Part shown: in pieces, positions 1 to 8,461 of the stretch
Position numbering within the stretch: the first letter of the stretch is position 1
Layout of the letters: every line of letters starts with the position of its first letter
Origin: Falsiroseomonas sp050563545
Lineage (GTDB): Bacteria > Pseudomonadota > Alphaproteobacteria > Acetobacterales > Acetobacteraceae
NCBI RefSeq assembly: GCF_050563545.1
Contig: NZ_JBNXUM010000022.1
Coordinates: 1-64,000, forward strand
Reading direction: 5' to 3'
DNA: 64,000 nucleotides
Translations under genes and position numbers: made by a program
Notes under the pieces: generated by a model
Database searches by the model: none
What the model saw: only the letters and a program-made list of their open reading frames with translations
Told to the model about the DNA's origin: nothing

Positions 1-728
1 GGCTGGGCCAGGCGCTCGGAAGCGCCGGCGTGGCGCTGCTGGACGGCGCGCCTGCCTGGCGCGTCGCGGCCGCCTCCGGCGCGCCCGGCGGCCTGCCCGG
101 CGCGGCGGACGGGCCGGCGGCGCTGGTCCCGCTGGCCGAGGGCAAGGCGCTCGTCGCCTGGCGCGACACGCCGGCCGACGATGACGAACTCGCCCTGCTC
201 GCTGCCCTCGGCCCCTCGCTGTCCGGCCTGCAGGAGGAAGCGGCGCGGCAGCAGGCGCTCGACCAGGCCGCGCGCACCGACCCCCTGACCGGCCTGCTCA
301 ACCGCCGCGGCTTCGCCGAGGCGCTGCAGGACGGGCGCCTGCATCAGCCGGAGGGCGTGCTCGCCTATCTCGACATGGACGGGCTGAAGCGGCTGAACGA
401 CCGGCACGGGCACCAGGCCGGCGACGGCGCCATCCGCGCCATGGCGGCGCGCCTCGCCGGCGTCGGCCATCCCGGCGCGCTGGCCGCGCGGCTCGGCGGC
501 GACGAATTCGCGCTGTGGCTGCCGGGGCTCGACCAGGACACGGCCTGGCGGCTGGCCGCGCCGCTCGGCGCGCCGGCGCCGCTGCCCGGCCTGCCGGCGG
601 CCGGGGAGACCGCGGTGGCCGCCAGCATCGGCCTGGCCGTCGCCTCCGCCACCGACGCGGACGACCAGCTTCTCTCCCGCGCCGATGTCGCGATGTACCG
701 GCGCAAGACCGACCGGAGGGCGGCATGA
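1..728 (+). CDS. GGDEF-domain diguanylate cyclase (5' end outside window)
   Basis: The reading frame is open from the first bases of the window, so the N-terminus is missing and the GTG at 30 need not be the start. The C-terminal 150 residues form a GGDEF domain: DPLTGLLNRRGF opens it, DMDGLKRLNDRHGHQAGD carries the metal-binding Asp and substrate Asn, and GGDEF itself lies at 495-509. The family makes cyclic di-GMP from two GTP. No RxxD inhibitory site precedes GGDEF, so product inhibition through that site is not expected. The visible 70 residues upstream look like the end of a GAF-type sensory domain, but too little is present to name it. The stop overlaps the next start by ATGA, which suggests translational coupling to the DUF2336 protein. 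Confidence 0.85.
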   Translation, partial: LGQALGSAGVALLDGAPAWRVAAASGAPGGLPGAADGPAALVPLAEGKALVAWRDTPADDDELALLAALGPSLSGLQEEAARQQALDQAARTDPLTGLLNRRGFAEALQDGRLHQPEGVLAYLDMDGLKRLNDRHGHQAGDGAIRAMAARLAGVGHPGALAARLGGDEFALWLPGLDQDTAWRLAAPLGAPAPLPGLPAAGETAVAASIGLAVASATDADDQLLSRADVAMYRRKTDRRAA

Positions 729-1861
729 GTGTCGCGCTGCGGGAATCGAGGCTCGGCGATGCCGCGTCGCGCGCGGCGCTCGCCGCGGACCAGGCGACCG
801 CGCCGGAACTGCTGACCTGGCTCGCCGGCGACGCCGCGCCCGAGGTCCGCGCCGCCGTCGCCGCCAACCGCGCGACGCCGGCCCAGGCCGGGCTGCTGCT
901 GGCGGAGGATGCCGACATCGCCGTGCGGGAGGCGCTGGCCAGGCGCGTCGGCCGGCTCGCGCCCGGGATCAGCGCGCCCGACCGCCTGGCCCGCATGACG
1001 CAGGCGACCATCGCCCGCCTGGTCGAGGACGCCGCGGTCGAGGTCCGCGCCGCGCTGTCGGCTGCCGTCGCCGGCCTGCCCGATGCGCCGCGCGACCTGA
1101 TCCTGAAGCTCGCCGGCGACGCCGCCATCGCGGTGGCGGGCCCGGTGCTGCGCCTGTCGCCGCTGCTGACCGAGGCCGACCTGCTGGCCCTGGTCGCGGA
1201 GCCGCCGGGCCCGGGCACCCGCCGCGCGATCGCGGAGCGCGCGCAGCTGAACGAGATCGTCGCCGAGGCAGTCGCGGCCAGCGCCGACTCGCCCGCCATC
1301 GCCGCGCTGCTCGGCAACGGCTCCGCCGCGATCCGGGAGGCGACGCTGGACCGCCTGGTCGCCGGCGCCGCCGAGCAGCCGGCCTGGCAGGCCGCCCTGC
1401 TGCGCCGGCCGCGCCTGCCGCAGGGCGCGTCGCGGGCGCTGGCGCTGGTCGTCGCCGCCCATCTGCTGGAGGTGCTGGCCGCAAGGCCCGACCTGCCGGA
1501 GGACCTCTCGGCCACCGTCCAGGCCCGCATCGCCGCGCGGCTTGCCGCCGCCGAGCCCAGCGAGGCCGCGGCGAAGGAGGCCGCCGCGGCGGGCGACCGC
1601 CCTGCCCTGCTGTCGCTGCTGGCGGATGCGACGGGGCTCGAGACAGGGCGGCTCGAGGCCGCGCTGGCGCTGCGCAGCCCCCGCGTGATCGTCGCGCTGT
1701 GCTGGCGCGCGGGCTGGAGCGCGGCGCTGGCGGAGGAGGTGCAGCTCGCCCTGGGCGTGTCCCGCACGCGGCTGGTCAAGGCGAATATCGAGGGCAGCTG
1801 GACCCTGTCGGCCGGCGAGATGCAGTGGCAGATCGATCTGCTCGAGGAGTTGCCGGCCTGA
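725..1861 (+). CDS. DUF2336 domain protein
   Basis: This 378-residue soluble protein is built almost entirely of Ala/Leu-rich helical repeats of about 25-35 residues, for example LTWLAGDAAPEVRAAVAANR followed by LLLAEDADIAVREALARRV. That pattern is typical of the alphaproteobacterial DUF2336 family, which has a HEAT-like alpha solenoid. The biochemical role of the family is unknown. The ATG at 725 overlaps the stop of the upstream GGDEF gene (ATGA), so the two are probably made together; I infer a role as partner or effector in cyclic di-GMP signalling from that context only. The start is well placed because everything upstream in this frame is antiparallel to a good GGDEF frame. Confidence 0.75.
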   Translation: MSVALRESRLGDAASRAALAADQATAPELLTWLAGDAAPEVRAAVAANRATPAQAGLLLAEDADIAVREALARRVGRLAPGISAPDRLARMTQATIARLVEDAAVEVRAALSAAVAGLPDAPRDLILKLAGDAAIAVAGPVLRLSPLLTEADLLALVAEPPGPGTRRAIAERAQLNEIVAEAVAASADSPAIAALLGNGSAAIREATLDRLVAGAAEQPAWQAALLRRPRLPQGASRALALVVAAHLLEVLAARPDLPEDLSATVQARIAARLAAAEPSEAAAKEAAAAGDRPALLSLLADATGLETGRLEAALALRSPRVIVALCWRAGWSAALAEEVQLALGVSRTRLVKANIEGSWTLSAGEMQWQIDLLEELPA

Positions 1862-2012
1862 GCGTCCGGGCCCCAGACCGGCGCGCCTGCCGCCGGTCCC
1901 GGTCCGGCGGCCGTGTCGTCACCCGCCCGTGAGCGCGGAGAACCCGGGCGGTCCCCCCGGCTTCGCCCCGGCGCGCGGCTTCGCTAGTCTGGCCGCCTGG
2001 GCAGGAGCCACG

Positions 2013-2993
2013 ATGGCTGACGAAGACTGGAGCATCCCCGAGGAGTTGCGGCCCGACCCGGCCGACTACGACTTCGATCTTCCGCGCGCGCTCGGCAGCG
2101 TCGTCGCGCTGAAGTCGCGCGTGCCGTCGGACGCCTTCTCCGCCCGCACGCTCGGGACCGAGCGCGAGGGCAGCGGCGTGATCATCCGCGCCGATGGCCT
2201 GGTGCTGACCATCGGCTACCTCGTCGGGGAGTCCGAGAGCATCTGGATCACCACGGCGAGCGGCCGCGTCGTGCCCGGCCACGCGCTGGCCTATGATTTC
2301 GAGACCGGCTTCGGCCTGGTCCAGGCACTCGGCCGGCTGGAGGCGCCGGCGATGGAGCTCGGCGGCGAGATCTCGCCCGAGACCGGCGTGTCCACCGTGC
2401 TGGCCGCGGCGGCCGAGGATCCCGGCGGCGGCGCCATCGCCAATTCCGTCGTCGCGAAGGAGCCCTTCGCGGGCTACTGGGAATACCTGCTGGAGGAGGC
2501 GCTGTTCACCGCGCCCGCGCATCCGTCCTGGGGCGGCGCGGCGCTGATCGGGCCGGACGGGAAGCTGATCGGCATCGGCTCGCTGGTCCTGCAGCACCGC
2601 GACAAGCGCGGCCGACGGCTTGATCTCAACATGTGCGTGCCCATCACGCTGCTGCACCCCATCATGGGCGACCTGCTCAGCTATGGCCGGGTCAACAAGC
2701 CGGCGCGGCCCTGGCTCGGCCTTTATGCGGCGGACCAGGAGGAAGGGATCGTGGTCGCCTCCGTCGCGTCCAAGGGGCCGGCGGAGCGCGCGGGGCTGCG
2801 CGCGGGCGACCGCATCCTCGGCATCGACGGCAGCGAGGCGGCGGATCTGGCGGCGCTGTGGCGCAGCCTGTGGGCGCGCGGCAATGCGGGGGTGAAGGTG
2901 CAGGTCGCGGCCGAGCGCGACGGCCGCCGCTTCACCGTGCCGGTCGCGAGCGTGGACCGCGTCACCATGATGAAGGCGCCGCGGCTGCACTGA
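2013..2993 (+). CDS. PDZ protein with degenerate trypsin-like (HtrA-like) domain
   Basis: This 326-residue protein has the order of an HtrA/DegP protease: a trypsin-like domain (about residues 30-215) and one PDZ domain (about 230-320, with GPAERAGLRAGDRILGIDG). No signal peptide is seen. All three catalytic positions appear lost. Where HtrA has LTNxHVV this protein has LTIGYLV, where it has TDLAVL this has TGFGLV, and where it has GNSGGPL this has PSWGGAAL. It should therefore be a non-catalytic scaffold or binding protein, although annotation pipelines would probably call it an S1C protease. The ATG at 2013 follows GCAGGAGCC and is preferred to the GTG at 1929, whose extra 28 residues match nothing in the family. 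Confidence 0.75.
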   Translation: MADEDWSIPEELRPDPADYDFDLPRALGSVVALKSRVPSDAFSARTLGTEREGSGVIIRADGLVLTIGYLVGESESIWITTASGRVVPGHALAYDFETGFGLVQALGRLEAPAMELGGEISPETGVSTVLAAAAEDPGGGAIANSVVAKEPFAGYWEYLLEEALFTAPAHPSWGGAALIGPDGKLIGIGSLVLQHRDKRGRRLDLNMCVPITLLHPIMGDLLSYGRVNKPARPWLGLYAADQEEGIVVASVASKGPAERAGLRAGDRILGIDGSEAADLAALWRSLWARGNAGVKVQVAAERDGRRFTVPVASVDRVTMMKAPRLH

Positions 2994-2999
2994 GCGCGC

Positions 3000-3521
3000 A
3001 TGACGGTGTTCCACTGCCACATCGCGGTGTCGCTCGATGGCCGGATCGCGCGGCCCGACGGCGAGATCGATTGGCTGATGGACCAGGCGCCGCCCGAGGA
3101 ATTCGGCGTGGACGCTTTCTACGCGGCCGTGGACGCCATCCTGATGGGCCGCGGCACCTATGACGCAGTGCGCGCGATGGGCGACTGGCCCTATCCCGGC
3201 AAGCCCGTCGTGGTGGTGACGAACCGTGCGCTGGACGATGCGCCCGACGGCGTGGAGGCGCGGTCGGGCGCCTTCGGCGCCATCGTCGCGGAACTCGAAT
3301 CGCGCGGCTTCGCGCGGGTCTGGGTCGAGGGCGGCGGCGAGATCATCCGCCAGATGATCGCGATCGGGCGGCTCGACGTGCTAGAGATGGGCGTGATGCC
3401 GCGCGTGCTTGGCGCCGGGATCCCGCTCTTCCCGGAGGGCACGCCGGATACGCGCTGGCGGCTGGTGTCGAGTGCGGTGCGCAGCGGCGGCGCGCTGCAT
3501 GTGGTCTACGAACGCGCGTAG
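3000..3521 (+). CDS. RibD C-terminal/dihydrofolate-reductase family protein
   Basis: This 173-residue protein matches the DHFR/RibD C-terminal fold. It has an N-terminal HIAVSLDGRIARPDGEIDWL strand and loop, then ILMGRGTYDAV, KPVVVVTNR and WVEGGGEIIRQM, the last being the usual glycine-rich NADPH-binding segment. The best-known members reduce pteridine- or pyrimidine-like substrates with NADPH. Stand-alone members such as this are mostly uncharacterised, so the substrate cannot be named. It starts 6 bases after the PDZ protein and is probably in the same transcript. It converges with the flavoenzyme gene downstream and overlaps its 3' end by 16 bases. Confidence 0.8.
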   Translation: MTVFHCHIAVSLDGRIARPDGEIDWLMDQAPPEEFGVDAFYAAVDAILMGRGTYDAVRAMGDWPYPGKPVVVVTNRALDDAPDGVEARSGAFGAIVAELESRGFARVWVEGGGEIIRQMIAIGRLDVLEMGVMPRVLGAGIPLFPEGTPDTRWRLVSSAVRSGGALHVVYERA

Positions 3522-6478
3522 CTCGACACGTTGAAGACGGGAGGCGGGCCCTTGCCGCCGCGGAGCTGCTCCGCGATCAGCTCCCCGATCACCGGCGCCA
3601 GCGTCCAACCGTTGAAGGTGACGGCGTGGAAGAGGCCCGGCACGCGCGGATCGGCGCCGAGGATCGGGCCCGGGATCAGCACGTTGATGCCCGTCCAGGC
3701 GCGGATGACGTGCAGCCCGTCGATCGCCGGCAGCACGCTGCGCGCGACGAAGAGGTTGCCTTCGATGCTGGCGCGCCGGTTGCGCGGGCGGCCCTGTACG
3801 TCGAGTTCGCCGGGCCAGGCGCCGCCCAGGATCAGGTGCCCGCCATCCCCCTGCTTCAGCGACAGATGGCGCGAGGCATGCAGCACCAGCGGGCGCAGCA
3901 GCTCGCGCGGCGCGGCCTCGGTCACGATGACCTGTTGGACGGTGGCGCGGACGGGGATCGGCGCGCCGAGCATCGCGGAGAGATTGGCCGACCACGGGCC
4001 GGCGGCGTTGACCACCCGCGCAGCGCGGATCGTGCCGCGCGGCGTCGTCGCAACGAAGCGCGCGCCATCGCGTTCGATGCGCTGCACCGGTTCGCGCGCG
4101 CGGATCTCGACGCTGGTTCTGCGGGCGAGGCGGAGCAGCGCGGAAAGGCCGCGCAGCGGGTCCATCTGGCCTTCCTCGGCGCAGAAGGCGGCTCCGGCGA
4201 AGCCCGGCGCGAGCCAGGGCGCGGCGGCGTAGAGCTCGTTGGCGCCGAGCAGCGAGGAGGTCACGCCGAAGTCGCGCTCCAGCGCGACCTTGTCGGCCAG
4301 CGCGCGAAGCTGGTCCGGCGTTTCCGCCAGCATGAGGCCGCCTTCCGTGCGGATCGCCAGCGCCTCGCCGGAATCGCGGGCGATGTCGCGCCACAACGAG
4401 ATGGACCGCGGCCCGAGCGAGAGGATCTGCGCGGCTGCGCTGTCAGGCCCTTCCGCCGCGCCGGCGCTGTCATAGGCGTGGAGCTGGACGTGCAGGCTGC
4501 CCGCATTGGCGGTGGAGGCGCCCTGCCCGGGCTCGCCGCGATCGAGCAGGATGGTCGCGATGCCCTCGCGCGCCGCCGCGCGGGCGACGGCGACCCCGAC
4601 CACGCCGCCGCCGATGACGAGGAGGTCGGTGTCGCACTTCGTAAAGTCGCGCGCCCTCCCCCGCTCCGCCGCCCCCTCCCCCGCAAGCGGGGGAGGGATG
4701 GGGTGGGGGTGCGAGAATGAGGGCGCGCTGCACGACGCACCCCCACCCCGCCCTCCCCCGCTTGCGGGGGAAAAACGAGTACGCGCGGGCTCGGGCAGAT
4801 CCCACGCCTCCACCTCCGTCCACTCCGGCCGTTCCATCGCCAGCGCCATCGCCGGCACCGGCTTCACCGGCGCGCGCGGTGCGGCCCAGCCGTCGTCCTC
4901 CACCGCTCCGGCAAACCGCGCCACCGTCGCGCCGCACATCCGCCCCTGGCAGCGCCCCATCCCCGCGCGTGTCGCCTTCTTCAGCGCGCCGAGGCCCACA
5001 GCGCCGTCGGCCATCGCGGCGCGCAGCGCGCCCGCGGTCACTTCCTCGCAGCGGCAAATGACGGTCTCGTCGGCGACCTGCGTCACGTCGAAGCCCGGCA
5101 CCTCGAACATCCGCCACAGCGCGTCCTGGAAAGCGATCGCGCGCGACAGCGCGCGGCGCGTCTGGGGCTCCTCCGGTGCGGCGCGGCCGAGATCGCGCGC
5201 CGCGGCGAGCCCCGCCAGGCGCCCGCGCGCGAAGGCGATGCGCGATCCGCCGATCTGCGCGCCGTCGCCGAGGGCGAAGACGCCCTCGACATCGGTGCGT
5301 CCATCGGCGTCGGTGATCGTCTCCAGCCGGCCGAGGCCGGCATCCACGAAGCGATGCGCGCAACCCAGCGCGCGGGCGAGCCCCGTCTCGGGCTGGAAGC
5401 CGAGGTTCAGCGCGACGCAGTCGGCGTCGAGGGCCAGCGCGCCGCGGGTCGTGGCGGCGTGCAGGGTCAGGCCCGCCTCCACGCGCTCCGGCACCGCGCC
5501 CCAGATCACGGGCACGCCGGCGCGGCGCAGCACCGCGAGATACCGCGCGCCGTCCCAGGCGAGGTCGGGCGCGCTCGCCGCAAGCCGCAGCGCGCTGCGC
5601 CACCGACGAAAGCCGGGCTTCGGCGCGGCCTCCAGCACCGCCGCGACCTCGGCGCCGCCCTCCACCAGTTCGCAGGCAAGCTGCAGGTTCAGCGGGCCGT
5701 TGCCCGCGATTACTACGCGCCGCCCCGGCGAGACTCGGTTGGCGCGCGCCAGCGTCTGCAGCGCGCCGGTCGTCATCACGCCGGGCAGCGTCCAGCCCGG
5801 GAGCGGCGCCGGCCGCTCATGCGCGCCAGGCGCCAGCACCAGGCGCTTCGGCCGCACCACGAGATTGCGCCCGTCCACCAGCGCCGCGATCTCGGTCGGG
5901 CCGAAGGCACCCCAGACCGTCGCGCCGTGGCGGAAGACGACGCCCGCGGCCTGTGCCCGCGCCTGCAGCGCGGCGGATTGCCGGAACTGCGCATCGGGCG
6001 CGGCGTGGGCGTGGCTCGCCGCGAGCGGCTTGAGATACTGCCCGCCCGGCGTGTCGCGCTCGTCCAGCACCAGCACGGCGCAGCCGGCCTCGGCCGCCGC
6101 GATGGCAGCCGACAGCCCGGCCGGGCCAGCGCCGACGACCAACACATCGGGCGCGATCTCCTCGGCCGCCGGCGCGGGCGGCGGCGCCAGCGGCGCGGCG
6201 CCGGGCGCGCTTTCCACGACCATGCCCGCCGCGACCTTCGCCAGGCAGGCCCGTTGGCTGGCGCGGCCGTCGATGGTCACCAGGCAGTCGAAGCACGCGC
6301 CCATGCCGCACCACAGGCCGCGCGGCGCGCCGCTCGCGGTCCTGCGGTAGGCCAGGATGCCGGCGGCCGAGAGGGCGGCGGCCACCGTCTCGCCCGGCAG
6401 CGCGGAAATGGGGCGGCCGTCGAAGCTGATGCCCACGGCTTCGGCAACGGGCCGGATGGCCTTGTGCGTCAGGCGCAT
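3506..6478 (-). CDS. Three-part fused flavoenzyme: 2Fe-2S, FAD/NAD Rossmann with BFD-type cluster, DAO oxidase
   Basis: This 990-residue protein joins three units that usually form separate subunits of HcnABC, opine oxidase or heteromeric D-hydroxyproline dehydrogenase. Residues 1-95 are a 2Fe-2S domain with Cys57, 62, 65 and 78. Residues 110-560 are an FAD/NAD(P) oxidoreductase (VLVVGAGPAGLSAA) with a BFD-type cluster site at Cys475, 477, 510 and 515. Residues 615-990 are a DadA-like FAD oxidase (LLVIGGGVVGVAVA). Such enzymes oxidise the C-N bond of amino or imino acids. The linker (about 565-608) is translated from a nested palindromic element at 4655-4775. The ATG at 6478 is chosen because a start at 6559 would run into the divergent gene at 6544. 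The neighbouring DapA-like gene supports amino or imino acid catabolism. Confidence 0.85.
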   Translation of the reverse strand: MRLTHKAIRPVAEAVGISFDGRPISALPGETVAAALSAAGILAYRRTASGAPRGLWCGMGACFDCLVTIDGRASQRACLAKVAAGMVVESAPGAAPLAPPPAPAAEEIAPDVLVVGAGPAGLSAAIAAAEAGCAVLVLDERDTPGGQYLKPLAASHAHAAPDAQFRQSAALQARAQAAGVVFRHGATVWGAFGPTEIAALVDGRNLVVRPKRLVLAPGAHERPAPLPGWTLPGVMTTGALQTLARANRVSPGRRVVIAGNGPLNLQLACELVEGGAEVAAVLEAAPKPGFRRWRSALRLAASAPDLAWDGARYLAVLRRAGVPVIWGAVPERVEAGLTLHAATTRGALALDADCVALNLGFQPETGLARALGCAHRFVDAGLGRLETITDADGRTDVEGVFALGDGAQIGGSRIAFARGRLAGLAAARDLGRAAPEEPQTRRALSRAIAFQDALWRMFEVPGFDVTQVADETVICRCEEVTAGALRAAMADGAVGLGALKKATRAGMGRCQGRMCGATVARFAGAVEDDGWAAPRAPVKPVPAMALAMERPEWTEVEAWDLPEPARTRFSPASGGGRGGGASCSAPSFSHPHPIPPPLAGEGAAERGRARDFTKCDTDLLVIGGGVVGVAVARAAAREGIATILLDRGEPGQGASTANAGSLHVQLHAYDSAGAAEGPDSAAAQILSLGPRSISLWRDIARDSGEALAIRTEGGLMLAETPDQLRALADKVALERDFGVTSSLLGANELYAAAPWLAPGFAGAAFCAEEGQMDPLRGLSALLRLARRTSVEIRAREPVQRIERDGARFVATTPRGTIRAARVVNAAGPWSANLSAMLGAPIPVRATVQQVIVTEAAPRELLRPLVLHASRHLSLKQGDGGHLILGGAWPGELDVQGRPRNRRASIEGNLFVARSVLPAIDGLHVIRAWTGINVLIPGPILGADPRVPGLFHAVTFNGWTLAPVIGELIAEQLRGGKGPPPVFNVSSYARS
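4655..4775. repeat. Nested palindromic element inside a coding sequence
   Basis: Two short hairpins flank a longer inverted repeat. The left hairpin (4673-4697) has arms CCCTCCCCCGC-type around AA, and the right hairpin (4751-4770) has CCCCCGC/GCGGGGG around TT. Between them lies a perfect 14-base inverted repeat, GGGGTGGGGGTGCG at 4700-4713 and its complement at 4736-4749, separated by 22 bases. The element has no stop codon in the frame of the surrounding gene and is read as a Gly/Pro/Ser-rich linker. The same hairpin arms recur at 32772-32795 and 38796-38821. Confidence 0.85.
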
Positions 6479-6543
6479 GTCAGGGGGGTTGCCGGCATCA
6501 TCGAATAACGGTCCGATGCTGCCACGAGAAAGGGACCCCGACC
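6479..6543. promoter_or_regulatory. Divergent control region, flavoenzyme / DapA-like gene
   Basis: These 65 bases separate two divergent starts, so both promoters must lie here or extend into coding sequence. A ribosome-binding site, GAGAAAGGGA, sits about 10 bases before the ATG at 6544. I see no convincing -35/-10 pair or operator palindrome. The arrangement suggests that the flavoenzyme and the 6.5-10.6 kb genes are controlled together. Confidence 0.45.
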
Positions 6544-7455
6544 ATGCCCGCCGAGCCATTCCGGGGCTGCTATACAGTCCTGATCACGCCCTTCACCGAA
6601 GACGGCGCCGCGGTCGACCTGAAGGCGCTGGAGCGCCTGGTCGAGTTCCAGATCCGCGAGGGCATCCGCGGCCTGATCCCGCTCGGCTCGACGGGCGAGT
6701 TCCTGTCCGTCTCGCCGGAGGAGCGCACCGCGATCGTCGAGACCGTCGTAAAGACCGCGCGCGGTCGCGTCCCCGTCCTGATCGGCACCGGAGCCGAGGA
6801 CACGCGCGAGGTCGTGCGCACGTCCAAGGAAGCGGAATCGCTCGGCGCCGACGGCGTGATGATCATCCCGCCCTTCTATTCCGTGCCGACATTCGCCGAA
6901 CTGGTGCATCACTACGACACGGTGGCCAAGGCGATCGGCATCCCGATCATGGTCTACAACAACCCCGCGACCGCCAACGTGGACATGACGCCGGCGATGC
7001 TGGCGGAGATCTCTCGCATCCCAAACTGCCGCTACGTCAAGGAAAGCACGCTGGAGGTGACGCGCGTGCGCGACATCGTCGCCCTGTGTGGCGACCGGAT
7101 GGAGGTCTTCGCGGGCGTGCTGGGATACGAGAGCGCGTGGCTCGGCGCGATCGGCTGGGTCGCGGTGTGCAGCAATCTCGCGCCGAAGCTGTCCACCGAG
7201 ATGTTCCACGCCGCCGCCTTCGACAAGGACATGGAAAGGGCGCTGGCACTGTACCGGAAGCTGGCGCCCCTGCTGCCCTGGGTGGGCGGGCCGCGCTACG
7301 TCTCCGGCACCAAGGCGGGGTTCCGGCTAATGGGGATGGCCATGGGCGACCCGCGCCCGCCGCGCCTGCCGCTGCCTGCCCAGGACGTCCCGGCGCTGGC
7401 CGGCGTGCTGCAATCGCTGGGCCTGCTGTCCGAAGGGGCGCGGCAGGCCGCCTGA
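6544..7455 (+). CDS. DapA/N-acetylneuraminate lyase family protein
   Basis: This 303-residue TIM-barrel protein has the family's catalytic signature: GSTGE at 48-52, Tyr138 in MVYNNP and the Schiff-base Lys166 in RYVKEST. The family includes dihydrodipicolinate synthase, sialic acid lyase, keto-deoxy sugar acid lyases and 1-pyrroline-4-hydroxy-2-carboxylate deaminase. It is unlikely to be the lysine-biosynthesis enzyme because it sits in a catabolic cluster opposite a fused amine-oxidising flavoenzyme and upstream of ABC uptake genes. A deaminase like that of hydroxyproline catabolism fits that context best, but this is inference. The start has a good ribosome-binding site (GAGAAAGGGA). Confidence 0.85.
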   Translation: MPAEPFRGCYTVLITPFTEDGAAVDLKALERLVEFQIREGIRGLIPLGSTGEFLSVSPEERTAIVETVVKTARGRVPVLIGTGAEDTREVVRTSKEAESLGADGVMIIPPFYSVPTFAELVHHYDTVAKAIGIPIMVYNNPATANVDMTPAMLAEISRIPNCRYVKESTLEVTRVRDIVALCGDRMEVFAGVLGYESAWLGAIGWVAVCSNLAPKLSTEMFHAAAFDKDMERALALYRKLAPLLPWVGGPRYVSGTKAGFRLMGMAMGDPRPPRLPLPAQDVPALAGVLQSLGLLSEGARQAA

Positions 7456-7478
7456 TCCAAGGAAGAGGGAGAACCACC

Positions 7479-8294
7479 ATGCGTCGTCTTCTGCTGGCCG
7501 CCGTCGCGGCCCTGGTGCCGGGCATCGCACTCGCCCAGAACTGCCCCGCGCCGATCCCGGCGAGCGAGCTGGTCAAGCCCGGCACCCTTGTCATGTCCAC
7601 CAATCCGACGCTGCCGCCGCTGCAGTTCGTCAACGCGCAGGGCCAGCTGCAGGGCATGCGCATCGAGCTCGGCAACGAGATCGCGAAGCGGCTCTGCCTG
7701 CAGCCCGAATATGTCCGCATCGAGTTCAGCGCGATGATCCCGGGCCTGGCGGCGCGCCGCTGGGACGTGATCAATACCGGCATTTTCTACACCGAAGAGC
7801 GCGCGCGGATGATGCAGATGATCCGCTACGAGAACAACGCGGTCGCGATCTCCGCCGCGCGCGGCAATCCGCTGAACATCCGCACGCAGGACGACCTGGC
7901 GGGCAAGACGGTCGGGGTCGAGCTCGGCGGCTTCGAGGAACGGACGCTGCGCAGCATGAGCCAGGCGCTGGTCGCCGCCGGCAAGCCCGCGATCGAGATC
8001 CGAACCTTCGACAACTTCGCCGTCGCCTTCCAGGCCCTGCGCGCGGGCCAGGTCCAGGCCGTGACGAGCATCGACGCGGTGGCCGCGGAATACGACCAGC
8101 GCGGCGACTTCCCACGCGTGCTGCACGGCATCAACGCGACGCCGGCGGCGCTGGCGATGCGCTCTCGCCCGCTGGCGGAGCAGGTGTCCTGGGCGCTGCA
8201 GCAGATGCTGGCGGATGGCTGGCTGACCAACCTGTTCACGCGATACGGCGTGGAGATCGCGGACCGGTCCTTCTCGATCGCCGGGCCGCAATAG
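7479..8294 (+). CDS. Polar amino-acid-type ABC transporter substrate-binding protein
   Basis: This 271-residue protein begins with a signal peptide, MRRLLLAAVAALVPGIALAQ, with likely cleavage after ALA. The mature part is a family 3 solute-binding protein: LVMSTNPTLPPLQFVN, GMRIELGNEIAKRL, MIPGLAARRWDVINTGIFYTEER and a second lobe with LAGKTVGVELGG. It acts in the periplasm and delivers substrate to the permease encoded after it. The family binds polar amino acids, opines and similar molecules. The ATG at 7479 lies 23 bases after the DapA-like gene with GGAAGAGGGAG as ribosome-binding site. A strongly structured spacer of 167 bases separates it from the permease, which may let it be made in excess. 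Confidence 0.85.
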   Translation: MRRLLLAAVAALVPGIALAQNCPAPIPASELVKPGTLVMSTNPTLPPLQFVNAQGQLQGMRIELGNEIAKRLCLQPEYVRIEFSAMIPGLAARRWDVINTGIFYTEERARMMQMIRYENNAVAISAARGNPLNIRTQDDLAGKTVGVELGGFEERTLRSMSQALVAAGKPAIEIRTFDNFAVAFQALRAGQVQAVTSIDAVAAEYDQRGDFPRVLHGINATPAALAMRSRPLAEQVSWALQQMLADGWLTNLFTRYGVEIADRSFSIAGPQ

Positions 8295-8305
8295 TCTCCC
8301 CACGA

Positions 8306-8399
8306 CAACGCTGCGCGTTGCCGCGGGGGCCCCGGTTGGCGCCAAGTCCTGCAAGGACGGCGCCGCCTTCCGCGGCACAGCCGCGGAAGGGCACCGGGG
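8306..8399. promoter_or_regulatory. Multibranched palindromic spacer between binding protein and permease
   Basis: The 167-base gap (8295-8461) holds several perfect or near-perfect hairpins. They are CAACGC/GCGTTG at 8306-8320, GGCGCC with an inner GTCC/GGAC at 8338-8364, and a 10-base-pair stem CCTTCCGCGG/CCGCGGAAGG around CACAG at 8366-8390. An outer stem, CCCCGGT at 8330-8336 with ACCGGGG at 8393-8399, encloses the last two. There is no T-run, so a simple terminator is unlikely. An mRNA-stabilising or attenuating structure, or a dispersed palindromic repeat, is possible. Confidence 0.55.
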
Positions 8400-8461
8400 G
8401 GCGGCCACCGGCCAAGGCACGGCCGGGATGCGCGAAGTCGCACCGGCGGCAATAGAGAAAC

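Noticed and set aside
1776..3020. Minus-strand frame of 414 codons opposite the PDZ protein
   Set aside because: It overlaps three convincing plus-strand genes and has no motif or ribosome-binding site.
4655..4775. CRISPR-like repeat
   Set aside because: The repeated units are inverted, GC-only hairpins with no regular spacers and no cas genes in the window.
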